64,000 nt of DNA from Paludisphaera mucosa (GTDB lineage Bacteria > Planctomycetota > Planctomycetia > Isosphaerales > Isosphaeraceae): assembly GCF_029589435.1 (NCBI RefSeq), contig NZ_JARRAG010000001.1, forward strand, positions 124,001-188,000, written 5' to 3'. Of this stretch, positions 52,850-60,336 are shown piece after piece. The notes beneath the pieces are model-generated. The model saw nothing but the letters and a program-made list of their open reading frames with translations, was not told the origin of the DNA and did no database searches. Both the position numbers and the translations under genes were made by a program. Within the stretch, counting starts at the first letter, position 1; the number at the start of each line of letters is the position of its first letter.

Positions 52850-53731
52850 TCAGACGAACGCCGAGCGATGCTTCTCGATGAACGCTTCGAGCGTGATCGG
52901 GGGCCGGCCGCCCAGCTTCTCGACCAGCTCGTTCGTCCCCTCGAAGATCCCATTTTGATGGTCGATCGCGACTTCCCGGAGGTGTTGGAAGAGGAAGGCG
53001 TTGCCGTCGGTCGCCTTGTTGCGGACTTGCAGGACCTTCTGGAATTCCTCGAAGTCGACCTGCTTGTAGCGGACGTCCTTGCCGAGCACGCGGCTCAAGA
53101 CCTGCGCGGTCTCCTGATAGGTGTATTCGACCGGGCCGTAGAGCGGGTAGATCGCGCCCTTGTGCTTCGCCGGATCCTCGAGGATGCCGGCGATCACGCG
53201 GCCCTGGTCCTCGGCCGCGATCGGGGCGTGCTTCCCGGTGCCGAACGGCACGTGGAGCAGGCCGGCCTTGATCATCGGGGCCAGGTAGAGCAGCCACTCG
53301 GCGAAGTACGTCGGCCGGATGTGGGCGACCGTCAGGCCCGACCAGTCGAAGACCCGCTCGGAGAGCCAGTGATCGGTCGCCGCGTGGCTCTTCGCATCCT
53401 CCCGCGCCGACTTCTGCGACATATTGACGATGCCGTCAACGCCGGCCTCCTTCGCCGCCTGGGCGAAATACGCCGTCGCCTGCAAGATGCCCGGGCGGAT
53501 CGGATAGACGAAATACGCCCGCCGGACCCCATCGAGCGCGGCCCGCACCTGGCCGAAGTCGAGCAGGTCGCCGTACACGACCTCGACCCCGCGATCCTGC
53601 AACGCCTTCGACCGCTCGTCCCGGCCGTGGGCCAGCGCCCGCACCCGATGGCCGCGAGCCAGCAGCTCGTCGATCGTCGCCCGCCCCGTGTCCCCCGTCG
53701 CCCCGGTGACCAGCACTTTGACCTGGCTCAT
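52850..53731 (-). CDS. NmrA-like NAD(P)-binding protein
   Basis: 293 residues, ATG at 53731. Rossmann start VKVLVTGATGDTGRATIDELL, then VEVVYGDLLDFGQVRAAL, with the NmrA/HSCARG family style of binding to NAD(P)H and sensing or reducing quinone-like compounds. IRPTYFAEWLLYLAP is typical of the SDR e/a atypical subfamily. It starts 106 bases from the tetR gene, divergently, with the palindrome between them, so tetR likely controls it. Function: redox sensor or oxidoreductase. Confidence 0.9.
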   Translation of the reverse strand: MSQVKVLVTGATGDTGRATIDELLARGHRVRALAHGRDERSKALQDRGVEVVYGDLLDFGQVRAALDGVRRAYFVYPIRPGILQATAYFAQAAKEAGVDGIVNMSQKSAREDAKSHAATDHWLSERVFDWSGLTVAHIRPTYFAEWLLYLAPMIKAGLLHVPFGTGKHAPIAAEDQGRVIAGILEDPAKHKGAIYPLYGPVEYTYQETAQVLSRVLGKDVRYKQVDFEEFQKVLQVRNKATDGNAFLFQHLREVAIDHQNGIFEGTNELVEKLGGRPPITLEAFIEKHRSAFV

Positions 53732-53767
53732 TGGATTTCTCCCTCGGGATCGGATAAGATTGTATTC

Positions 53768-53803
53768 GACATCCAAATCGTAGGCCTAGACAAATTGGAT
53801 GTC
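53768..53803. promoter_or_regulatory. Operator between NmrA-like gene and tetR
   Basis: GACATCCAA (53768-53776) and TTGGATGTC (53795-53803) are a perfect 9+9 bp inverted repeat with an 18-base spacer that includes the palindrome TAGGCCTA (53781-53788). It is placed midway in the divergent gap. A TACAAT -10-like hexamer on the minus strand abuts the left arm. TetR dimers bind such sites; regulator identity is inference. Confidence 0.75.
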
Positions 53804-53836
53804 AAACGAAATCTAAGTATCGATCGAGGAGGCGTC

Positions 53837-54391
53837 GTGAGGAAGTCGCGAGAAGAGGCGGCGCGGACCCGCGAGCGGATCGTGACGGCCGCGTCCGGGG
53901 AGTTCCGGAAGAACGGGATCGTCGCGACCGGGCTCGCCGACCTGATGAAGGCCGCGGGCCTGACCCACGGCGGCTTCTACAAGCACTTCGCGTCGAAGGA
54001 CCAGCTCGTCGCGGAAGCCTGCGCCGAGGCCGTGGAGACGATCCTCGCGTTCCTGACGAACGCCGAGGCCTCGGGGAAGTCGGCGGCGGCGAGCTATCTC
54101 TCCACCGGCCACCGGGACGACCCGGCCCACGGCTGCCCGCTGTCGGCGATCGGCAGCGAACTCGGCCGCGGCGACGAAACGACGCGGGCGGCGGCGACCG
54201 ACGGCTTCCTGAAACTCGTCGCGATCATGGCGAGGTCGTTCGGCGACGATCCACCCGAAGCCGCGCGGCGCAAGGCTCTCGCGGCGGTCTCGACGATGAT
54301 CGGCGCCCTGACGATGTCGCGAGTCGTGAGCGATCCGGACCTCTCGGACGAGATCCTGCGGGAGGCGAAGAAGAGCCTGGCCGGGGATTGA
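53837..54391 (+). CDS. TetR/AcrR-family transcriptional regulator
   Basis: 184 residues, GTG at 53837 with GAGGAGG at spacing 4. The TetR N-terminal DNA-binding domain is clear: RERIVTAASGEFRKNGIVATGLADLMKAAGLTHGGFYKHFASKDQLVAEAC. The C-terminus is the ligand-binding part (PAHGCPLSAIGSELGRG, with AAVSTMIGALTMSRVV), of the TetR_C_33-like sort. Likely represses itself and the divergent NmrA-like gene through the operator at 53768-53803; inducer unknown. Confidence 0.93.
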   Translation: MRKSREEAARTRERIVTAASGEFRKNGIVATGLADLMKAAGLTHGGFYKHFASKDQLVAEACAEAVETILAFLTNAEASGKSAAASYLSTGHRDDPAHGCPLSAIGSELGRGDETTRAAATDGFLKLVAIMARSFGDDPPEAARRKALAAVSTMIGALTMSRVVSDPDLSDEILREAKKSLAGD

Positions 54392-54578
54392 GCCGGCGTC
54401 GGCGTCCTTCGCGGGTGGTCGAACTATAAGCTTGCGAAAAACGAGCGATGCGACCCTGGAGCGTGTTATGAACCGCACTCCTGGAACGGGGCGAATCCGA
54501 GGTGGATCTGCTCTGCCAGCAGCATCCCGCGGTTGGAGTTCGACGACGCATCGTGAGGGCGCCGGCAGGGCGCCGGGT

Positions 54579-54899
54579 TCATGCGTCGTCCGCCTGCTCT
54601 CGCAGCCAGGGAGCGTAGTCGGGGTACTCGCCGTCCTGCACCACGGGCATATCCCGAGACTCTCCGCCAGCCACCTCGATCCAATCGGCGAAGCCGAGCG
54701 CCTTCCAGGAGATCGACTCATCGCGGAGGAGGAGCTGGATGAACCTTTCGGCGACCTCGCGGCCCCACCTCATGGCGCCTTCCTCGCTCTCCGCCCTTAT
54801 CGTGAGGCCGTGACTGTTCTCGTCGTCCCAGCCATGGCGGTCGTTATTCCGGGCCTGGCGTGGGGTCTCGTAGCCGAAGCAATAGATGAATTCCGGCAT
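54579..54899 (-). CDS. Small protein, unknown
   Basis: 106 residues from the ATG at 54899 (MPEFIYCFGYETPRQARNN). Aromatic-rich and acidic at the C-terminus (VVQDGEYPDYAPWLREQADDA). No domain recognised; it has the look of short planctomycete hypothetical or immunity-type proteins, without proof. Local GC is a little lower than in the neighbouring genes. Confidence 0.62.
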   Translation of the reverse strand: MPEFIYCFGYETPRQARNNDRHGWDDENSHGLTIRAESEEGAMRWGREVAERFIQLLLRDESISWKALGFADWIEVAGGESRDMPVVQDGEYPDYAPWLREQADDA

Positions 54900-55034
54900 C
54901 GAAGGCCTCCCATGCCGCCGGTGGGTTTTCGATAGACACGGCAGTATCGCGGCCGCCTTCGGAAGCATGAACAGGCCGAAGGCGACGTGGAGCAACCCCG
55001 CGAGCACCCTCTGAAGGCCGCTTGTTTTGATGAG

Positions 55035-55304
55035 TTAACTCGGGTCGTCGAATAACTCGGACAGAATGTCTGGAGTCTGCCGATTCCAGTCGTCGCCCAG
55101 GTGTTCCCAGAGGGCGACCAGGCCCAGTAATTCGGGAGGCGAATATCCGGCGAATCTTCTGCCGTCCTTGCTCGCGCACCACAAGTTGCTGCCTCCGTCG
55201 TCCACGACTTCGATCCGTAAAGAGTAGCCCTTTGCTCGCAGTGCTATGAGGGACGGGTTGAAGGTGTTTCCCGCCGCGACGAGGCTGAGCAAGAACTCGT
55301 CCAT
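55035..55304 (-). CDS. Small protein, unknown
   Basis: 89 residues, ATG at 55304, TAA stop. Begins MDEFLLSLVAAGNTFNPSLIALRAKGY, ends DWNRQTPDILSELFDDPS. Probably structured alpha/beta, no recognised function. Lies upstream of the 106-residue gene on the same strand, 135 bases apart; they might be co-expressed. Confidence 0.6.
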   Translation of the reverse strand: MDEFLLSLVAAGNTFNPSLIALRAKGYSLRIEVVDDGGSNLWCASKDGRRFAGYSPPELLGLVALWEHLGDDWNRQTPDILSELFDDPS

Positions 55305-55420
55305 GCCGTGAGACTCCCGTGCCCTGTCATACCCTCGAGCCGCCCCAGCGGCTCGCTTGAATCGCATTCGTCGGTCGACGCATCTCCGAGGCGGTTGATT
55401 CCTGCTGACAGTCTGCCCGT

Positions 55421-55501
55421 GGATTCCGACGAGGCCTCGCGCCCTCTCCCTCATTCTACCCCTGCGGGGTCTGCCTTCCCCCGCGAGGGGGGAAGGCCGT
55501 C
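55421..55501. repeat. Intergenic repeat, copy C (right half only)
   Basis: From ggattccgacgaggcctcgcg it matches the right half of copy A (39999-40052), including the hairpin CCTTCCCCCGCGAGGGGGGAAGG (55474-55496). The left unit seen in copies A and B is absent or too degraded to see. Lies between the DUF1559 and small genes; no coding. Confidence 0.6.
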
Positions 55502-55536
55502 ATACGAGACTCCAGGCGACCCTCTGGAACCGTCTC

Positions 55537-56493
55537 TCAGAATTCGCTTGCGTCCACGATCTCGCCCCCCGCGCGGGTCCCCATCGCTCGCCAGCTGATG
55601 AGGCTGATCGTCTCCTTGACGGCCCGAACATGCCCGTCGGCGAAGACGACCTGAACAATCCCGGGATGACGACTGCCTGCGGTCCACGCGCCATTCGGCA
55701 CCCCACCGGCATTCGTGCACGATGGGCCGTTCAATCCGACGTCATGGTTGTAAAGATTGAGGCCCTCGCCCGGTTGCAACCACCCGCCGCCCTTCACGCT
55801 GGTGACGGGTGAATTCGATAGGTTGACGCCCCGGCCGCAATACGAGGCGAACGGCTCGAAATTTTGATCGCCTGCGAAGCTCGGGGTGTCGAACACGTAG
55901 AGCCTTCGATCCGCGACTCCCGAACCTCCGTCCGATACCGACGAGCCGATCACCCATTCGGCGAACAGCGCGGTCTGCGAGGTGCCGTCCATGACGCTGG
56001 CGACGTGCACCGGCGTGAGGCTGAACAGGCCATTGTTGGAATACCCCATCTGAAAACCGTAGCCGACGTTGCCGGCGTAATTCGTGGGCGATTTCGTCTG
56101 GCTGGAGGCCGAGTCGGCTGGGCACGACAACACGCTCAATCTCGTGCTTTCTGCAGTCGTATTCAGGCCTGCGGGCCAGGTCACCAGGAACCCGCTCATA
56201 TTTATGGACGAATAGAGCGGCACCTGATCCAGGAAGGGGAGCAGTGCCACGAATTGGGATTGTTGAGCGCCTGACGATCGCAAAGGGAAGATGTGGAAAG
56301 TCGACTCGTAGTTGAGGGTCGCCAGCCCAAGCTGTTTCAGGTTAGCCGCGCAGCTCATCCTCCTCGCGGCCGACCGCGCCGCCTGCACAGCGGGGATGAG
56401 GAGCGCGACGAGCAGGCCGACGACGGCCATGACGACGAGGAGCTCGATGAGGGTGAAGCCGTCGCGTCCCGATGGAGTTTTCGAGCTTGCCAC
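55537..56493 (-). CDS. DUF1559 prepilin-like protein
   Basis: 318 residues, GTG at 56493 with AGGAGG at spacing 6. N-terminus [21 protein letters not shown], prepilin-type (Gly before Phe). The C-terminal motif is [18 protein letters not shown], ending [14 protein letters not shown]. The core is more divergent from the other two copies than they are from each other, and the gene is less GC-rich, which suggests a separate history. Function of the family unresolved. Confidence 0.92.
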   Translation of the reverse strand: MASSKTPSGRDGFTLIELLVVMAVVGLLVALLIPAVQAARSAARRMSCAANLKQLGLATLNYESTFHIFPLRSSGAQQSQFVALLPFLDQVPLYSSINMSGFLVTWPAGLNTTAESTRLSVLSCPADSASSQTKSPTNYAGNVGYGFQMGYSNNGLFSLTPVHVASVMDGTSQTALFAEWVIGSSVSDGGSGVADRRLYVFDTPSFAGDQNFEPFASYCGRGVNLSNSPVTSVKGGGWLQPGEGLNLYNHDVGLNGPSCTNAGGVPNGAWTAGSRHPGIVQVVFADGHVRAVKETISLISWRAMGTRAGGEIVDASEF

Positions 56494-56625
56494 AATGGTC
56501 CTCCTGACCCCGTCTCGCCTTCGGCCGTTACTCGTCCTGGCGGATCTCGGCCCGATGGCGGGTCGACCTTCGACGAAGGGTTTAAGCTTGCTCGGCGATT
56601 TTACCGCTGATGTCGGCGGGCGTCT

Positions 56626-58032
56626 TCACCGGACCTTCGAGAAGTCGAACGCCTCGGGCTCCGGTTGTTCGGATCGCAGCGGGAGGTCGTCGCCGGCTTC
56701 GGCCTGACGCTGGCGGAGCAGGGCGGTGAGGCGGGCGACCTCGCGGGCGTGGGCGGGGTCGGACGCGAGGTCGTGAAGCTCGGCGGGGTCGGCCTGGAGG
56801 TCGAAGAGCTGGAGCTTGTTGATGCGGGGGTAAACGATCAGTTTCCAGCGGTCGTCGCGGACGGCGCGCTGGAGGTGGCGGTAGGCGGTGAAGAGGTCGG
56901 GGCGACGGGTCGGCTCGCGGCCCTGGAAGACGGGGACGAGGCTGAGTCCCTCGCCGCCTTCGGGGCCGGCGACGCCCGCTAGCTCGCCGAGGGTGGGGAA
57001 GAGGTCGTGGAGGTAGGCGAACGCGTCAACCTTGCGGGCGGCCGGGACGCCGGGGCCGGCCAGGATCACCGGCGACCGCATCGAGTGCTCGTAGAGATTT
57101 TGCTTGCCGAAGAGGCCGTGGCTGCCGATCGCCAGCCCGTGGTCGCCGGCGTAGACGACGATCGTGTCCTCGATGCGGCCCGCATCCCTGAGCGCGTCGA
57201 GGATGCGGCCGACCTGGGCGTCGAGGTACTCGATCGAGGCGTAGTAGTCGGCCAGGTTCCGGCGGACGACCTGGGGCGTGCGCGGCCAGGGGGCGAGGCG
57301 CTCGTCGCGGACGAGCAGTTCGCCGTTGTCGAAGGGATGCTCGGGCAGGTAGTTGGCCGGCAGCGGGATGGCGCCGTCGCGGTACTTCGCGCGGTACTCG
57401 GCCGGCGCGGTGCGGGGGTCGTGCGGGAAGTTGAAGGCGACGTAGCAGAGGAACGGGGCGTCGCCGGCCTGGGCGCTGATGAACCGCGAGGCGGCGTCGG
57501 CGAACAGCTTGACCGAATGCTCCCCGCTGAGGCGTTTGTTGACGAACGTGCCGTCGGGCGCGAGGTCCTGGAGCGGGAGCATGTAGGGGTCGCCCATGCC
57601 GCCGAGGAAGATCGCCTCGGCCTTCTGGAACGACTTCACGAGCGAGGCCGGCCCGTTGTGCCACTTGCCGGTCGCGAACGTCGCATAGCCGGCGCGGCCG
57701 AAGGCGGCGGGCCACGTGTCCTGTCCCTGGAGCTGTTCCTGCACGCGGAAGAGGCCGCGGCCGCTCAGCAGCATCGCCCGCGAGGGCACGCAGACGGCCC
57801 CTTGCCTGGCGCCGTTGCAATAGGCCCGCGTGAGGGCCGTCCCGCTCCGCGTCAGGGCGTCGAGGTTCGGCGTGCGCAGGTTCGGATTGCCCAGCGCCGC
57901 GATCGTGTCGGCCCGCTGGTCGTCGCTGTAGAGGAAGAGGATGCTGGGCCGGCGTCCGGCCTCGCCGGCCGTCGCCTGGGCCGCCGCGAACATCGTCAGG
58001 AAGAGGGCGAGCGTGATGCGGGCGCGGATCAT
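56626..58032 (-). CDS. Secreted sulfatase (CVPSR active site)
   Basis: 468 residues, ATG at 58032. Signal peptide (ITLALFLTMFAAAQATA). SILFLYSDDQRADTIAALG gives the metal site; the formylglycine motif is C81-V-P-S-R85; VVYAGDHGLAIGSHGLFGKQNLYEHS is the distal metal site. The layout is like iduronate-2-sulfatase/choline-sulfatase-type enzymes. Substrate unknown. It is followed by the 55537 DUF1559 gene, 132 bases away, on the same strand. Confidence 0.93.
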   Translation of the reverse strand: MIRARITLALFLTMFAAAQATAGEAGRRPSILFLYSDDQRADTIAALGNPNLRTPNLDALTRSGTALTRAYCNGARQGAVCVPSRAMLLSGRGLFRVQEQLQGQDTWPAAFGRAGYATFATGKWHNGPASLVKSFQKAEAIFLGGMGDPYMLPLQDLAPDGTFVNKRLSGEHSVKLFADAASRFISAQAGDAPFLCYVAFNFPHDPRTAPAEYRAKYRDGAIPLPANYLPEHPFDNGELLVRDERLAPWPRTPQVVRRNLADYYASIEYLDAQVGRILDALRDAGRIEDTIVVYAGDHGLAIGSHGLFGKQNLYEHSMRSPVILAGPGVPAARKVDAFAYLHDLFPTLGELAGVAGPEGGEGLSLVPVFQGREPTRRPDLFTAYRHLQRAVRDDRWKLIVYPRINKLQLFDLQADPAELHDLASDPAHAREVARLTALLRQRQAEAGDDLPLRSEQPEPEAFDFSKVR

Positions 58033-58103
58033 CGAGAGGTTCCAGGAGGTTCGTCGGACCGTTCCACGACGGCCCGCGAGTTTGGGCCTTCCGCCGCGAT
58101 TTT

Positions 58104-59369
58104 TCAACGACCCGCCGCGGCGAAGGCCGCGGCGACGAGGTCGGCCGCGCGGTTCAGGCCGTCGGCGGCCTCGATGCTCGCGCGCAGGGCCGAGGCCCGC
58201 TCGCGGTAGCCGGGGTCGTCCAGGACGGTGCGGACGGCTTCGCGAATCCGATCGGCCGAGGCGCGGGCGACGGGGACCGAGCGGCCGACGCCCGCGTGCT
58301 CGACCCGGACTCCGACGCCAGGCTGGTCGTTCGTCACCGGCAGGACGACCGTCGGAACGCCCTTCTCGAGCGATTCGAGCGTCGTGTTCAGCCCGCCGTG
58401 GCCGATGGTCAGGCGCGCTCGCCCGATCAGTTCGAGCTGGGGGGCGAAGCCGACGACGATCGGGTCGCCGGGAAGGCCCCCCAGCGCGGCCGGGTCGCTG
58501 CCGCCGCCGAGCGAGATCACGAGCTGCAGGTCCAGCCCCGCGCAGGCTTGGGCGATCATCAGGAAGACGGGGAGCCGCTGGTTCTGGAGCGTCCCCATCG
58601 AGACGTACACCATGGGGCGGACGGGGTCGAGGCGATCCCAGGGGAAGTCCACGGCCGCCCGCGCCGCGGGGTCGGTCCAGGGCCCAGTGTAGTGGAAGGT
58701 CGGCGGCACGCGTCGGCCCGGCAACTCCAGCGCTGCCGGGAGCTGCGTGATCTGGGCCAGCCGCGAGAAGGCCGCGTTCACCCCGCCGAGGAGGGGCATC
58801 CCCCACGCCCGCCGACGAGACTGGATCACCTTCGCGACCGGCCAGCCCATCGCCTGGGCGAGCACGTGCCCCGCCCGGTTCCGCAGCCGGGCCGCGAAGC
58901 CCTCGCGGTGGCGCCAGGGGAACTGGAAGGGCGGCGTCTCGGCGTCGACGTTGAGCGGCAGCGCGAGCGCGACGCTCACGAACGGCAGGCCCAGGCGCTC
59001 GGCGACCGTCCCGCCGGCCACCTGGGCCTGGTCGACGACGAGCGCCTCGACGCCCGCCGCGCGGATCGCGTCCGGGGCGTCGTCCAGGACCATCCTCGTG
59101 CTGCCGGCGACCTCGCGGATCGTGTAACGGAGGGCGGCCATCCCCTTGAGCCGGCCGAGCCGCGCGTCGATCTCCCGCATCGAGCCGGGCGGGTAGGACG
59201 TGCGGCCGATCTCGCGGTATTCCAGGCCCGCCTCGCGCACCCTCCGCTCGTAGTCCGGGAGCTGGAAGACGACGACCTCGTGCCCTTTCGACTGGAGCTT
59301 GCGACCCAGGGCCGCCATCGGATAGGCGTGTCCCGGCGATGGGAGGCTCAAAAGACCGATCCGCGCCAT
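58104..59369 (-). CDS. CrtX/UGT-like glycosyltransferase (GT1)
   Basis: 421 residues, ATG at 59369. N-terminal acceptor domain MARIGLLSLPSPGHAYPMAALGRKL; C-terminal donor domain with the signature IGHGGLNTTLESLEKGVPTVVLPVTNDQPG. This is the UGT/MGT layout of zeaxanthin-type or macrolide-type glucosyltransferases. Isosphaeraceae are often pigmented, so carotenoid glycosylation is a plausible but unproven role. No carotenoid gene is in the window. Cytoplasmic. Confidence 0.85.
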   Translation of the reverse strand: MARIGLLSLPSPGHAYPMAALGRKLQSKGHEVVVFQLPDYERRVREAGLEYREIGRTSYPPGSMREIDARLGRLKGMAALRYTIREVAGSTRMVLDDAPDAIRAAGVEALVVDQAQVAGGTVAERLGLPFVSVALALPLNVDAETPPFQFPWRHREGFAARLRNRAGHVLAQAMGWPVAKVIQSRRRAWGMPLLGGVNAAFSRLAQITQLPAALELPGRRVPPTFHYTGPWTDPAARAAVDFPWDRLDPVRPMVYVSMGTLQNQRLPVFLMIAQACAGLDLQLVISLGGGSDPAALGGLPGDPIVVGFAPQLELIGRARLTIGHGGLNTTLESLEKGVPTVVLPVTNDQPGVGVRVEHAGVGRSVPVARASADRIREAVRTVLDDPGYRERASALRASIEAADGLNRAADLVAAAFAAAGR

Positions 59370-59421
59370 GGGCGACGCCTGCTTTCTCGCGAGAAGCCTT
59401 CAGGGCGGGGGCCGAGGCGGG

Positions 59422-60336
59422 TCAGATCGACCGGTCGACGAAGTCCAGAACTTCTTCCAGCAGCGGACGGCCGCCGACGCGGGCGACGTCGGCGTGCTTC
59501 GCGCCGGGGACTTCGAGGAACGGGGCGGGCGTGGGGAAGGCGTCGGCGAGGCGTCGGGCGAGGGCCGTCGGGATCAGGTCGTCGTCGCGGCCGTGGACGA
59601 CGATCACCGGCCGATCGAAGCGCGGGGCCATCTCCAGGGCCCGGGGGCGGGCCAGCGACGTGCCGGCGATCTTCCCGGCGCGACGGACGACGAGCCGCGA
59701 GAGCGCGGGGGCCATCGGCAGCTTCCGCTTGCGCATGAAGGTCGCCACCGACGCCTGCAGGTCGACCATCGGCGCCTCCAGCACCAGCGCGCGGACGCGG
59801 TCGTCCTCGACGGCGGCGCGGAGCGCGATCGCCGCGCCCATCGAGCGGCCCCAGACGACGGGGACGAAGGGCTCGCCGGGGGGGACGAGGCCGGCGAGGG
59901 CGTCGAGCCAGGCGTGCAGGTCGTCGGCCTCGCGGCCGCCGAAGCTGGAGTAGGGGCCCTGGCTGGCGCCGTAGCCCCGCAGGTCGATCGCCGCGACGCT
60001 CCAGCCGCGGGCGAGGATCGCCGGGCCGCGGTCGAGCAGCATCATGGCGGGGCCGTCGATGAACCCGTGGATCAGGATCATCACCCGGCCCGTCGGCCGC
60101 TCCGCGGGCACCCACCGCCCCGCCAGCTCCACGCCGTCGGCCGCGGTGACGCGGATCGTCTCGCCCGGCGACCACGCGCCGGCCCCGGGCGTCCCGGCGT
60201 CGCGCTTGGGATCGGGCGGGGGGTCGGAGATCCGCCGGGGCGTGACGAGCGCCCACGCGCCGAACTCCACGACCGCCAGCGCCAGGCCGGCCACGATCCC
60301 CGCGCCGACACCCACGGTCGCGATCAACCACGTCAT
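59422..60336 (-). CDS. Membrane-anchored alpha/beta hydrolase
   Basis: 304 residues, ATG at 60336. One N-terminal membrane segment (IATVGVGAGIVAGLALAVVEFGAW), then an alpha/beta hydrolase: ILIHGF oxyanion strand, LRGYGASQG, nucleophile in VWGRSMGAAIAL, HGRDDDLIP acid strand, GAKHADVARV His. Typical size. Substrate unknown; the fold is shared by esterases and acylpeptidases. The start overlaps the comEC stop (ATGA at 60336-60333). Confidence 0.9.
   Translation of the reverse strand: MTWLIATVGVGAGIVAGLALAVVEFGAWALVTPRRISDPPPDPKRDAGTPGAGAWSPGETIRVTAADGVELAGRWVPAERPTGRVMILIHGFIDGPAMMLLDRGPAILARGWSVAAIDLRGYGASQGPYSSFGGREADDLHAWLDALAGLVPPGEPFVPVVWGRSMGAAIALRAAVEDDRVRALVLEAPMVDLQASVATFMRKRKLPMAPALSRLVVRRAGKIAGTSLARPRALEMAPRFDRPVIVVHGRDDDLIPTALARRLADAFPTPAPFLEVPGAKHADVARVGGRPLLEEVLDFVDRSI

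Noticed and set aside
54579-55304. Possible toxin-antitoxin or toxin-immunity pair
   Set aside because: Neither protein has a recognisable toxin or antitoxin motif, and the genes are 135 bases apart with no overlap.
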